This document shows, piece after piece, positions 25,993 to 34,276 of a DNA stretch of 54,988 nucleotides. This stretch comes from an uncultured bacterium (GTDB taxonomy: Bacteria; Cyanobacteriota; Vampirovibrionia; Gastranaerophilales; Gastranaerophilaceae). How positions within the stretch are numbered: the stretch's first letter is position 1; each line of letters begins with the position of its first letter. Both the position numbers and the translations under genes were made by a program. The notes beneath the pieces were generated by a model. The model searched no databases and was not told the DNA's origin. It saw nothing but the letters and a program-made list of their open reading frames with translations. The stretch spans positions 1 through 54,988 of the forward strand of contig CACWHC010000010.1 of the NCBI GenBank assembly GCA_902760645.1, given 5' to 3'.

Positions 25993-26910
25993 TTATTCCT
26001 CAAATAATGCATTTATAAAGTCAACAGGATTAAAAGATTTTAAATCTTCCATCTTTTCTCCGACACCTATGAGTTTAACCGGAAGTTTCACTTCCTTTGC
26101 AATAGCAAGCACAATAGCACCTTTTGCAGAGCCGTCAAGTTTAGTCAATGCAACGGAAGACACATTAACGGCATCAAGAAAAACTTTTGCCTGCTGTAAG
26201 CCGTTTTGCCCTGTATTTGCATCAAGTACAAGCATACACTCTCTCAAATTATCAGGTGCATTCTTATCAATTACACTTTTTATCTTTGAAAGTTCTTCCA
26301 TTAAATTAAATTTATTCTGCAAACGTCCTGCCGTATCAACCAATATCACGTCATAATTTTCATTTTTAGCCTTTTGTATTGCTTCATACACAACAGAAGC
26401 AGGGTCAGCCTTATCACGGCGTACAATATCAGCACCTGCACGGTTAGACCATATATTAAGCTGTTCTTCAGCTGCAGCACGGAAAGTATCACCCGCCGCA
26501 ATCAAAACCCTCTTACCCTCCTGCTTAAATTTATATGCTAATTTTGCAATAAGAGTGGTTTTACCTACACCGTTAACACCTGCAATAAAATATATATTTA
26601 AATCATTATCGGAAAAATTCAGCTCAGAAGAACCTGCATTCTCTAAAGTTTTTAAAAATTCGGACTTCAAATAAGCCCGAACTTCGGACGGTTTTACCTT
26701 TGTTTGATTTCTAAGGCTGTCAACAATTTCGGAAGCGTAAGAAACACCCAAATCCGCACTTATCAGCATGTCCTCCATGTCTTCCAATACGAATTCCGAA
26801 AATTCTTCTTCCTCTTCAACGACAGCCGCAACATTGCCTACAAGGTTTTTTGCGGTATTAGATACGGCATTTTTTAAATTATTAAAACTTTCCGAAAAAA
26901 ATTTGAACAT
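25993..26910 (-). CDS. ftsY: Signal recognition particle receptor FtsY
   Basis: FtsY is the membrane-side GTPase that receives SRP-ribosome complexes. The 305-residue form has only a short acidic A region (EEEEEFSEF) before the NG domain. G1 is GVNGVGKTT, DTFRAAAEEQL is the SRP-GTPase insertion motif, DTAGR is G3, TKLD is G4 and VGVGEKMEDL is the C-terminal motif. It overlaps nusB by one base (TAATG) and is followed directly by the M14 peptidase. Confidence 0.96.
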   Translation of the reverse strand: MFKFFSESFNNLKNAVSNTAKNLVGNVAAVVEEEEEFSEFVLEDMEDMLISADLGVSYASEIVDSLRNQTKVKPSEVRAYLKSEFLKTLENAGSSELNFSDNDLNIYFIAGVNGVGKTTLIAKLAYKFKQEGKRVLIAAGDTFRAAAEEQLNIWSNRAGADIVRRDKADPASVVYEAIQKAKNENYDVILVDTAGRLQNKFNLMEELSKIKSVIDKNAPDNLRECMLVLDANTGQNGLQQAKVFLDAVNVSSVALTKLDGSAKGAIVLAIAKEVKLPVKLIGVGEKMEDLKSFNPVDFINALFEE

Positions 26911-27569
26911 TACTGTAATCCGTTTTCAACAATAACTTTAGCTAATATTCCGTTAATAAACGAATAACTGTCGTCTGTAGAATACTTTTTAGCCAATTCC
27001 AATGCCTCATCAACAACAACCTTCATCGGAGCGTCCTTAATAAATAACAGCTCAACAATAGCTATTCTTAAAATATCCTTATCCATCTTTACAAGACGAT
27101 CAAAATCCCAATTTTTAGCATACTTTTTGATTTCCGCATCTACAGCTTCATGATGTTTCTGGAAAGTTTCTGCAATTTTTACGGCATAATCTTTTACATC
27201 ACTCTGAGAATCCAATGTCGTAAATTCGGCAATTTCCAAAGCCAAAAGTGCTTTTTCCGCAATATCAATCATTTCATCAATTCTTCCTGTCATATCAGAA
27301 GTCATAGGCAACGGTACAGGAATATTTGATGCTTCTATCGGCCTGCTTAAATTGATTTCATGCTCAGCTTCGTAGTCATTTATTTTATTTTTCATGTCAA
27401 TTAATGAGCCTAAAGAAATTTTTAACTCATCACTTGCATTACCCGATAATATTCTTACGGATTTTAATATAATATCTTCCAAGTCACTTTTTGAATAATT
27501 AGTTATATTTTTTTCAAACTGCGAAAACAGTATAAATGCCAATTCTCGGGCTGCACGTCTAGCTTGCAT
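26910..27569 (-). CDS. nusB: Transcription antitermination factor NusB
   Basis: NusB with S10 forms part of the rRNA antitermination complex. The family's N-terminal RRAARELAFILFSQFE and C-terminal DRLVKMDKDILRIAIVELLF...VVVDEALELAKKYS blocks are present. At 219 residues it is longer than the usual ~140, owing to a helical insertion around residues 40-125. It has its own promoter at 27603-27630 and heads nusB-ftsY-M14. Confidence 0.92.
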   Translation of the reverse strand: MQARRAARELAFILFSQFEKNITNYSKSDLEDIILKSVRILSGNASDELKISLGSLIDMKNKINDYEAEHEINLSRPIEASNIPVPLPMTSDMTGRIDEMIDIAEKALLALEIAEFTTLDSQSDVKDYAVKIAETFQKHHEAVDAEIKKYAKNWDFDRLVKMDKDILRIAIVELLFIKDAPMKVVVDEALELAKKYSTDDSYSFINGILAKVIVENGLQ

Positions 27570-27602
27570 AAATTTTCCTCTTTAATTATCTTTTACAAAT
27601 CT

Positions 27603-27630
27603 ATATTAGCATAAAAATAGAGGGTTGCAA
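27603..27630 (-). promoter_or_regulatory. nusB promoter
   Basis: Minus strand: TTGCAA (27630-27625), 16-bp spacer, TGC then TAATAT (27608-27603), an extended -10. It gives a leader of about 25-30 nt before nusB and shows that the RNA upstream (27694-27790) need not be a nusB leader. Confidence 0.7.
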
Positions 27631-27693
27631 GGGTAGAGCTGATTGTCGTAATGTACAATTAGAATTTCCTGATACGTTCACTCTTTTTCAGGG

Positions 27694-27790
27694 ATAAAAA
27701 TAAACCGGTGGTCATAGGTATCTTGGAGGATTACCGTTGATATGACTTTCACCGACCACCGGATTGCCCTTAGGCAATTAATATGATTAA
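27694..27790 (-). ncRNA. Predicted small RNA 2, CCUCC in apical loop
   Basis: A stand-alone minus-strand RNA of about 95 nt. Its promoter at 27796-27823 is among the best in the window. The RNA would fold as ATTGCC-TAAG-GGCAAT (27778-27763), then a long hairpin closed by CCGGTGGTC/GACCACCGG (27762-27754 with 27713-27705), continued by GTCATA/TATGAC and GGTA/TACC, with the 11-nt loop ATCCTCCAAGA. The closing stem is followed by TTTATTTTT, so the hairpin can act as terminator. The exposed CCTCC is complementary to Shine-Dalgarno sequences. I looked for 4.5S RNA (GGAAGCAGC), 6S, tmRNA and common riboswitch cores and saw none. Strand choice rests on promoter and T-tract. Confidence 0.6.
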
Positions 27791-27795
27791 TTATT

Positions 27796-27823
27796 ATTAT
27801 AACATATTTTTTAACTTCTGCAA
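27796..27823 (-). promoter_or_regulatory. Promoter of small RNA 2
   Basis: Minus strand: TTGCAG (27823-27818), 16-bp spacer, TGT then TATAAT (27801-27796), an extended -10. Transcription would start near 27790. Confidence 0.75.
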
Positions 27824-27862
27824 CCCTTCAAAATCAAATATAGTTTACTTTGCAACATGGGC

Positions 27863-27937
27863 AAAAAAAAAAGCCGTTACAATTAAGAACGGCTACCAGA
27901 CTTGGGGAGGAGGTATGAAAAACTTACGTTTTTCATA
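27863..27937 (-). ncRNA. Predicted small RNA 1, Yfr1-like architecture
   Basis: Minus-strand RNA of about 75 nt. A perfect 10-bp hairpin TATGAAAAAC-GTAA-GTTTTTCATA (27937-27914) has a GNRA tetraloop only on this strand. A 19-nt unpaired linker CCTCCTCCCCAAGTCTGGT (27913-27895) follows. The terminator AGCCGTT-N9-AACGGCT (27894-27872) then runs into nine T. Cyanobacterial Yfr1 has the same plan: two hairpins flanking a conserved unpaired CU-rich motif (ACUCCUCACAC) that pairs with ribosome binding sites. Here the motif is CCUCCUCCCC, so homology is not proven. A -10-like TAATAC lies just upstream but the -35 is weak; processing from the 28146 TPR mRNA is an alternative. Confidence 0.6.
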
Positions 27938-28145
27938 TCTGTATTATTAGTTACGAATAAAAGAAATAAATCTTTAGCAAATTGCACAATATATACATTA
28001 AATGATGTAGATAAACTAAAATACAATAAATTACAAATATATGAATCAAAAATAAAATATACGGAACACTCAAATATGCAATTTTTAACATAAAATTGCA
28101 TACGTAAAAATTCAAATTGAAATGATAAAAAATATAAACAGAAAA
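27938..28145. other. AT-rich intergenic stretch
   Basis: Between small RNA 1 and the TPR gene this very AT-rich stretch shows no convincing gene. It holds a possible weak hairpin (ATGCAATTTTTAACATAAAATTGCAT, complementary ends at about 28077-28084 and 28095-28102) that could end the TPR transcript. The short open frame on the plus strand runs through small RNA 1 and has no protein-like composition. Confidence 0.4.
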
Positions 28146-29816
28146 TTATACTTCAAATAATTTTCTTATTCTGTTCATGACATCTTCTTCGTCAAGTTCA
28201 TTTGTTTCTTTATTTAATTCTAAAGCCATCTGATAATAATTAGCGGCATCATTTATAAAGCCCATTTCCTGACTTGCACGGCCTGCATTAAAATATGCCA
28301 ACGTATAATTAGGGTCTAAATTAATTGCCTCTTCAAAATATTCTAATGCTTCTTCCGCATCAAGCATACCATCCAAATAAACAATTCCAAGATTATTCTG
28401 AGCAAACGCATTATCAGGATTTAATTCAATAGACTTATGATAAGCTACCAAAGCCTCCTCTACAAAATCTTTTTCAAACAATGCAATACCCGCTTTTGAA
28501 TATCCTCTGTAATTATCAGGCTCCGCCATTATTGCATCACAATAAGCCTTAATTGCCTTATCCAAATCATAATCGGCCATGTAAGTATCACCTAACGCAA
28601 TATATAAATCGTAATTTGTCGGGTCTAAAATAATACCTGCCTGATAGGTTGACACAGCAGCCTCAATATTCCCTTTTGCCTCAGCGTATATCGACCCCAA
28701 ACCCTGACAAACAATAGATGTCCACTCATTATCAGGATTTAATGATATTGCTTTTTGATAATATTCAATAGCATCATCATATAATTCAGCCTTAGAATAC
28801 GCAAATGCAAGAGAATTATTATAATAAGGATTTTCTGTATCTCTCTCAACCGCTAACTTAAACGCACTTATAGAATTTATTTTATCTTCTTTTCTCAAAT
28901 AAAGATGTCCGAGTTCATAATAAATAGCAGCAGTATCAACATCAAATTCCAGTAATTTTTCATAGCATGAAATTGTTTCCGCAGTATTTTCAGGGAAATA
29001 AGTCTGCAAAACAGTAGCTAATTTAACAAGAACTTCTCTGTTTGCAGGATTAGACTCCAAAACTTTACGGTAACAATCAACACATAAATCCACATCATCA
29101 TTTTTTAATGCCAAATCACCGATTTTATCGTAAAAAAGCTGAGAATGACGTGTGCCGATTACTGCCTGACGATAAAGACTCTGTGCCTTATCAAAACATT
29201 TAAACTTTTCAAGAAAATGACCTACCGTACTGTAAGTGAATACCGATACATCATCACTAACTTTTTTGTATAGCATTTTTAATAATGGTCGATCCCATGC
29301 AAGCATGAGACTCCCGGATAGGAAATAATATAAAAAGCTCATATAATCCGAAGCTGAGCCTTCATTTGAACTAATCTTATTTAATATTGCCTGTGATAAA
29401 ACTAATCTTGGACGTGCAGATTTCAACTTGCCCGATTTTATGGCAGATTTAAATTCATCAATAGCCTCAGGATAATTTTCAGCCATCTCCATAAAGAAAC
29501 CTGCATACATGTGAGCATTCATATTGTCAGGAGCAAGAGAAACGGCAGTTTTACACTGGTCAATAGCAGTATTTATACTAATCTGACCCTGTTCCCACAT
29601 CAGCGTTGCCAAACGGTAATACGTTTCAGGAATAGACGGGTCATATTTGACAGCGTCAATATAACAGGTTATGGCATCCTGCAAATCTGTATTATCTTTC
29701 CTTATCAGATACCTTTCGTGATAAATTCTTGCCTGTTCCAACGATTGCTTCGCCTTTGCAGCCTTTTCGGCATCCGTAGGAATTATATGCGGGTTTATTA
29801 AAGTTTGTTCTGCCAT
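28146..29816 (-). CDS. TPR-repeat protein (556 aa)
   Basis: Almost the whole protein is tetratricopeptide repeats, about 13 units of 34 residues, for example PSIPETYYRLATLMWEQGQ near the start and the clear run from AIEYYQKAISLNPDNEW to AANYYQMALELNKE at the end. Such proteins are scaffolds for protein complexes. No signal peptide or enzymatic domain is present. A second TPR protein of similar size lies at 32783. Partners are unknown. An irregular segment around 155-190 (SDYMSFLYYFLSGSLMLAWDRP) is more hydrophobic than the rest. Confidence 0.88.
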   Translation of the reverse strand: MAEQTLINPHIIPTDAEKAAKAKQSLEQARIYHERYLIRKDNTDLQDAITCYIDAVKYDPSIPETYYRLATLMWEQGQISINTAIDQCKTAVSLAPDNMNAHMYAGFFMEMAENYPEAIDEFKSAIKSGKLKSARPRLVLSQAILNKISSNEGSASDYMSFLYYFLSGSLMLAWDRPLLKMLYKKVSDDVSVFTYSTVGHFLEKFKCFDKAQSLYRQAVIGTRHSQLFYDKIGDLALKNDDVDLCVDCYRKVLESNPANREVLVKLATVLQTYFPENTAETISCYEKLLEFDVDTAAIYYELGHLYLRKEDKINSISAFKLAVERDTENPYYNNSLAFAYSKAELYDDAIEYYQKAISLNPDNEWTSIVCQGLGSIYAEAKGNIEAAVSTYQAGIILDPTNYDLYIALGDTYMADYDLDKAIKAYCDAIMAEPDNYRGYSKAGIALFEKDFVEEALVAYHKSIELNPDNAFAQNNLGIVYLDGMLDAEEALEYFEEAINLDPNYTLAYFNAGRASQEMGFINDAANYYQMALELNKETNELDEEDVMNRIRKLFEV

Positions 29817-29942
29817 TTGTGAAGCTCCATAAAAATGTCTGTATTTAAACCTTCGTTAAAAAAATATCTCAACTTTAATTATTTGTAAAAAAATCCCCCA
29901 AAAGATGTAGATGTGATAGAATATATAAAAAACGGAGGAGTT

Positions 29943-30548
29943 ATGAAAACACTTGGTATAATGAGTTCGGGCAATTCTGATAAATTTGGAGCAATCATAG
30001 AACATTTTAAAAATAATAATGACATCAAAATTGTTTGCATATCCGACAACCTGAAATCTGATATTTTTAATTTAACTAAACCTGATAATATTGAAACGAA
30101 ATACATATCTTCGGAAAATGCCCGTCAATATTTTATGAGTACAAACTTTGATTTAATAGCAATAAACGACTATAAATCAAATTTAGACAAAAGTATTTAT
30201 ACCTTTGCAAAATTCATTAAAGTTCATCCTTCACTATTACCTGCTTTTAGCGGAGATAATGCTCTTTATCGGGCTTTTGAATCAGGGATAAAGGTTAGCG
30301 GCATAACAATTCATACGCTTACTGGCACACCTGACACAGAAAAAATCCTTGCCCAATATCCCATCTTAATATCGAATCTTACACATTTTGATGAATTCAG
30401 CAATATGACAGAAAATCTTATCAATATGATATATCCGATTGTTATAGAAAAAACATTGGATAATAAACTCTTTGATTTTCAAGACCTTTTAAGCAAACAC
30501 AGCACGTGTTCGGGTAATTGCTCGGGCGGATGCGGAGGCTGTCACTAA
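29943..30548 (+). CDS. PurN-like formyltransferase-fold protein with Cys-rich tail
   Basis: A 201-residue protein with the fold of GAR formyltransferase (PurN). The core KVHPSLLPAFSGDNALYRAF and GIKVSGITIHTLT match the family's NIHPSLLP and VTGCTVH blocks, and D131-T132 sit where the catalytic Asp is expected. The catalytic Asn of the N-I-H motif is Lys93, so normal formyl transfer is doubtful. The C-terminus ends STCSGNCSGGCGGCH, a CxxxCxxxCxxCH tail that could bind a metal or cluster. I start at 29943, which GGAGGAG precedes; the frame is open 30 nt further up. It could be a repurposed folate-binding protein; function unknown. Confidence 0.75.
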   Translation: MKTLGIMSSGNSDKFGAIIEHFKNNNDIKIVCISDNLKSDIFNLTKPDNIETKYISSENARQYFMSTNFDLIAINDYKSNLDKSIYTFAKFIKVHPSLLPAFSGDNALYRAFESGIKVSGITIHTLTGTPDTEKILAQYPILISNLTHFDEFSNMTENLINMIYPIVIEKTLDNKLFDFQDLLSKHSTCSGNCSGGCGGCH

Positions 30549-30619
30549 ACACGCATAAGCATGGGGTTTTAGCCACTCATACCAACAGTTTAGACGTCAT
30601 GATTTTATCATCTTTTTAA

Positions 30620-31507
30620 ATGATGACTATAAACGATAAACATATAGAATATAATATGGAAAGAGAACTTGGGTGGATAATGAGTCAGAGTTTTGATTTT
30701 ACATCATACAACAACATAAAAAGACTGCCGGAAGATGAACTGGCGTCTTTATGGAATAAATATCTCGCTGACAAGACCAACAAACAGCTTAGAGATACCT
30801 TAATTGTACAGTATATATACCTTGTACGCTATGTTGTCGGCAGAGTAAGAGTAACATTACCCGCTACTGTTTCTATTGAAGATATTGCAGGCTACGGAAT
30901 TGAAGGTTTGATTAATGCCATTGAAAGATATTCCGTTCAGAAAAATACAAGATTTGAAACTTATGCACTTATAAGAATCAGAGGGGCAATACTTGATAAA
31001 ATAAGAGAAGAAGACTTTTTACCAAGAAGTATAAGGAAAAAGATTAAAGATATTAAGGCAGCCCAGGAAAAATTAAAGCAAGAATTCGGGAGAACTCCTA
31101 CAACAGCAGAAGTTGCACAAGAACTTGATATGGAGCCGGATAAAGTTAATCAGATACTTGCGGAAGACACAACAATGACATCCCTTTATGAAAAAAAGGG
31201 TACAAGTGATGACAGTGTTGAAATTATAGATACTATACAGGATACAAATAAACTTAATCCTCAGGAACAAGTTGAAGAAAATAATGTTAAACAGGAATTG
31301 GAGAGGGCATTGAAAAAATTACCGGAAAGAGAACGTGTAATAATGGTTCTTTATTATCAGGAAAATATGACTTTAAAAGAAATCGGTACAACAATTAACG
31401 TATCAGAATCCAGAGTATGCCAACTGCATGCTCAGGCAATTATGAAGCTTAAAAATATATTGTCAGAAACAAGAACCTCAAGATTACATCAAAGCATTGT
31501 TGCCTGA
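30620..31507 (+). CDS. FliA/WhiG-type sigma factor
   Basis: An alternative RNA polymerase sigma factor of group 3. Region 2 is YLVRYVVGRVRV...IEDIAGYGIEGLINAIERY...RFETYALIRIRGAILDKIREEDFLPRS (FliA-like, shown as blocks), region 3 has FGRTPTTAEVAQELDM, and region 4 ends with MTLKEIGTTINVSESRVCQLHAQAIMKL, the helix-turn-helix for the -35. Length fits after a leader of ~35 residues. The start is uncertain: ATG 30620, 30656 or 30680 are possible, and homology only begins near residue 37. No flagellar or anti-sigma gene is nearby, so the regulon cannot be named. Confidence 0.88.
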   Translation: MMTINDKHIEYNMERELGWIMSQSFDFTSYNNIKRLPEDELASLWNKYLADKTNKQLRDTLIVQYIYLVRYVVGRVRVTLPATVSIEDIAGYGIEGLINAIERYSVQKNTRFETYALIRIRGAILDKIREEDFLPRSIRKKIKDIKAAQEKLKQEFGRTPTTAEVAQELDMEPDKVNQILAEDTTMTSLYEKKGTSDDSVEIIDTIQDTNKLNPQEQVEENNVKQELERALKKLPERERVIMVLYYQENMTLKEIGTTINVSESRVCQLHAQAIMKLKNILSETRTSRLHQSIVA

Positions 31508-31511
31508 GTTT

Positions 31512-32777
31512 TTATACGTTTGGTAAATCCCCTTTAACATCCGCAACAATATCACATGATAAGCCAAATTCTTCATGTAATGCTTTTACGGCTTTTTCAG
31601 CATCTTCCTTATTAACAAGACAACTGATTTTAATTTCACTTGTTGAAATCATCTTGATATTAACCTGTAAACGTGCCAAAACATCAAACATCGCAGATGC
31701 AATACCCGGACGATCAATCATGCCTGCACCAACAATAGAAACTTTTGCAATCTCCCTGTCAACCTGAATTTCGCCGCATTTTAAAGTATCTTTTAATGAA
31801 TTTAATGTTGCAACAGTCTTATCGGTATCCGCAGAATCAACAGTAAACGCAATATCGTTTGTGTTAGAAACCTTCCTAGCATATGACTGAATAATCATAT
31901 CTACAGAAATATTATCTTTTGCCAGTTTAGTAAATATATTAGCTGCCTGACCGGGGATATCGGGAACATCACATACAACAATTCTTGTCTGAGATAAATC
32001 AGCTGCAACACCGGTCACGGGTCTGTCAATTTCCATTTTTTCAACTCCTAATATTAAAGTTCCTAAATCATCAGTCTTAAAACTGCTTCTTACTCGAAGT
32101 GGTACATGGTTTAATTTTGCGGTTTCAACGCTTCTCGGGTGAAGAACATTTGCACCTGCGTGTGCAAGTTCAAGCATTTCCTCATAAGATATTTCACTAA
32201 GTCTCGAAGCATTTTTAACTACACGGGGATCTGTCGTATAAACACCCTCCACATCGGTATATATATCACATCTTTCAGCATTTAATGCAGCCGCAAGAGC
32301 AACTGCAGAAGTATCCGAACCTCCACGCCCGAGCGTAGTAATTTCACCGGCTTCAGTAACACCCTGAAATCCGGCTACAACAATTATTTTACCTTCATTT
32401 AAATTTTTCTTCAATTTTTCTGTTTCAATTTTAATAATACGAGCCTTGGTATGGATATTTTCCGTTAAAATTCCGACTTGCATAGCATTAAAACTGACCG
32501 CATCATACCCTTCCGCCTGAATAGCCATAGCAAGCAGTGCAATAGATACTCCCTCGCCCGTAGATAAAAGCATATCCATCTCACGACCGGAAGGAAGTTT
32601 TGATATATCTTTTGCCATTTTTACAAGGTAATCCGTAGTATGCCCCATTGCAGAAACAACAACGACAACGTCATTACCATTATTTTTTTCTTTAATGACG
32701 GTCTTTGCAACGTTCTTTATTTTCTCTGTATCCGCAACGGAAGTTCCGCCGAACTTTTGTACAATAATCCTTCTCAA
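31512..32777 (-). CDS. lysC: Aspartokinase
   Basis: Catalyses aspartate phosphorylation, the first step to lysine, threonine, methionine and diaminopimelate. The 421-residue protein is the monofunctional class: IIVQKFGGTSVADTEKI at the N-terminus, GFQGVTEAGEITTLGRGGSDTSA for nucleotide and substrate binding, and two C-terminal ACT domains (ITKLAKDNISVDMIIQ and MFDVLARLQVNIKMIST) for feedback control. It lies 5 nt downstream of the second TPR gene on the same strand. Confidence 0.95.
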   Translation of the reverse strand: MRRIIVQKFGGTSVADTEKIKNVAKTVIKEKNNGNDVVVVVSAMGHTTDYLVKMAKDISKLPSGREMDMLLSTGEGVSIALLAMAIQAEGYDAVSFNAMQVGILTENIHTKARIIKIETEKLKKNLNEGKIIVVAGFQGVTEAGEITTLGRGGSDTSAVALAAALNAERCDIYTDVEGVYTTDPRVVKNASRLSEISYEEMLELAHAGANVLHPRSVETAKLNHVPLRVRSSFKTDDLGTLILGVEKMEIDRPVTGVAADLSQTRIVVCDVPDIPGQAANIFTKLAKDNISVDMIIQSYARKVSNTNDIAFTVDSADTDKTVATLNSLKDTLKCGEIQVDREIAKVSIVGAGMIDRPGIASAMFDVLARLQVNIKMISTSEIKISCLVNKEDAEKAVKALHEEFGLSCDIVADVKGDLPNV

Positions 32778-32782
32778 TTTTA

Positions 32783-34276
32783 TTACCTGTTATTTGCTAT
32801 ACTTTCCAAGTCTGTGCGTTCCTCAGGGTAATTAAACGCATCACTGTCAATTGACATTATTTTATCTGCAATTGATAATGTTTCCTTAATATTATATTCA
32901 GAACAATTTTCTTTGACAAGTATGTAACCGATATGAAACAATAAGTTTAAAACCTGCAAATTGTCACTATTCAACTTTAATGCCCGTTTTAATTTTCTCT
33001 GTGCAGAAGCATATTCCTCCTGTCGAATAAGAAAATCCACATACTTTAAATATATTGAAATATTATCAGCTCCATTAAGCAATGCAGCCTCATAATATTC
33101 CTTGGCATTATTTATATCGCCTTTTTTGTCATATGCTTCTGCCAGAAAAATATTTAAAGTATTATCAAAAAACATTTTATCCAAATTTGACTTAAAACTT
33201 TTTATTGCATTATCATAATCACCTTCATTTAGTGCGATAACTCCTAATGTTTTTGTAAGTAAATAATTATCATCAGGAACACCGTTTAATTCACTTAATA
33301 TACCTTTTGCCTTTTCAAGTTCTCCTCTTATGGCACTAATCAACGCCAAACCCGCTTTTATTTCATTTACCTCATAAGAGAATCCCAAAGCTTTTTCAAA
33401 ACATTCTTCAGATTTTTCATATTCTTCATATATCTGCAAAGTTACACCCCAGTCAAAATATAAATGCGGCGTAATTAATCCGAGAGCTTCAGCTTTTTCA
33501 TACATTGAAAGACTTTCACTCTGTTTACCTTTTATTGCAAACAACTTTCCAAGTAACAAATAAACAGGCAGCATATACTCATTAAATGACAGAGCCTTTT
33601 GTGCGTAATGAATAGCACTATCATAATCTTTTTTTATATATTTTAAATTTGCGTACTCATATGCGTTAGTTTCATTAGGACTTACATTTGCAAGAAAATT
33701 TAACTTTGATTCAGCATCATTATATCTTTCTAATCTGACTTCCATAATAGCAGCTAATAATAAAGCCATAAAATTATATCTGTTTAATCTCACAGATTCC
33801 ATGAATTTTTCATGTGCTTCTTCATATCTTTTTATCTTCATCAAAGCCATGCCCCAGCCCGCAAAAACATCAGTATTGGCAGGATTAATTTTATTGGCAT
33901 TTTCAAACGATTCAAGGGCTTCTTCTGCCTGATTACAATTCATAAGTGCAAAACCGAGAAATCTCCATATTTCTTTGTCCGAACTGTTTAAATTTGCGGA
34001 CTTTTTATAAGCAATTACTGCATCGTGCAATCTTCCTGTTCTTTCACAAACTACTCCAAGATATTTATATACCAATGCATCTTCCTGCGGTAATTCCATT
34101 GCTTCTTCAAGAATTTTTTCTGCTTTGTCGTACTCTTGCTTTTCAATACATTTTTTTGCACGGCTAACATAAGCAAAAGAAGGTAATGCCTGCACAACAG
34201 AATCTTTTTCATAAGAATCCAGCTGCTTACTCAGCTTCAATATCTTTAATATAATCTTTTTTAAATTCTTAAACAA
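32783..34276 (-). CDS. TPR-repeat protein (497 aa)
   Basis: A tetratricopeptide-repeat scaffold with about 12 units, such as AIAYKKSANLNSSDKEIWRFLG, AEEALESFENANKINPANTD and AIKSFKSNLDKMFFDNTLNI. The N-terminal 40 residues are basic and amphipathic (MFKNLKKIILKILKLSKQ) and may touch the membrane. No catalytic domain. Its start overlaps the KdsC-like phosphatase gene by 16 nt, and lysC follows closely, so HAD-TPR-lysC form a unit. Confidence 0.88.
   Translation of the reverse strand: MFKNLKKIILKILKLSKQLDSYEKDSVVQALPSFAYVSRAKKCIEKQEYDKAEKILEEAMELPQEDALVYKYLGVVCERTGRLHDAVIAYKKSANLNSSDKEIWRFLGFALMNCNQAEEALESFENANKINPANTDVFAGWGMALMKIKRYEEAHEKFMESVRLNRYNFMALLLAAIMEVRLERYNDAESKLNFLANVSPNETNAYEYANLKYIKKDYDSAIHYAQKALSFNEYMLPVYLLLGKLFAIKGKQSESLSMYEKAEALGLITPHLYFDWGVTLQIYEEYEKSEECFEKALGFSYEVNEIKAGLALISAIRGELEKAKGILSELNGVPDDNYLLTKTLGVIALNEGDYDNAIKSFKSNLDKMFFDNTLNIFLAEAYDKKGDINNAKEYYEAALLNGADNISIYLKYVDFLIRQEEYASAQRKLKRALKLNSDNLQVLNLLFHIGYILVKENCSEYNIKETLSIADKIMSIDSDAFNYPEERTDLESIANNR

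Noticed and set aside
27694-27790. 4.5S/SRP RNA, 6S RNA or a riboswitch for nusB
   Set aside because: No GGAAGCAGC-type SRP loop, no 6S central bubble, and no recognised aptamer core; nusB has its own promoter downstream.
27902-28101. Short open frames in the 27.9-28.1 kb gap
   Set aside because: One begins behind a GGAGGAGG-like sequence, but that sequence is the complement of the small RNA linker and the encoded peptide is not protein-like.
30555-30619. Strong terminator or RNA between the PurN-like gene and the sigma factor
   Set aside because: Only a short ATGAT/ATCAT hairpin before a T-run is visible; too weak to annotate.
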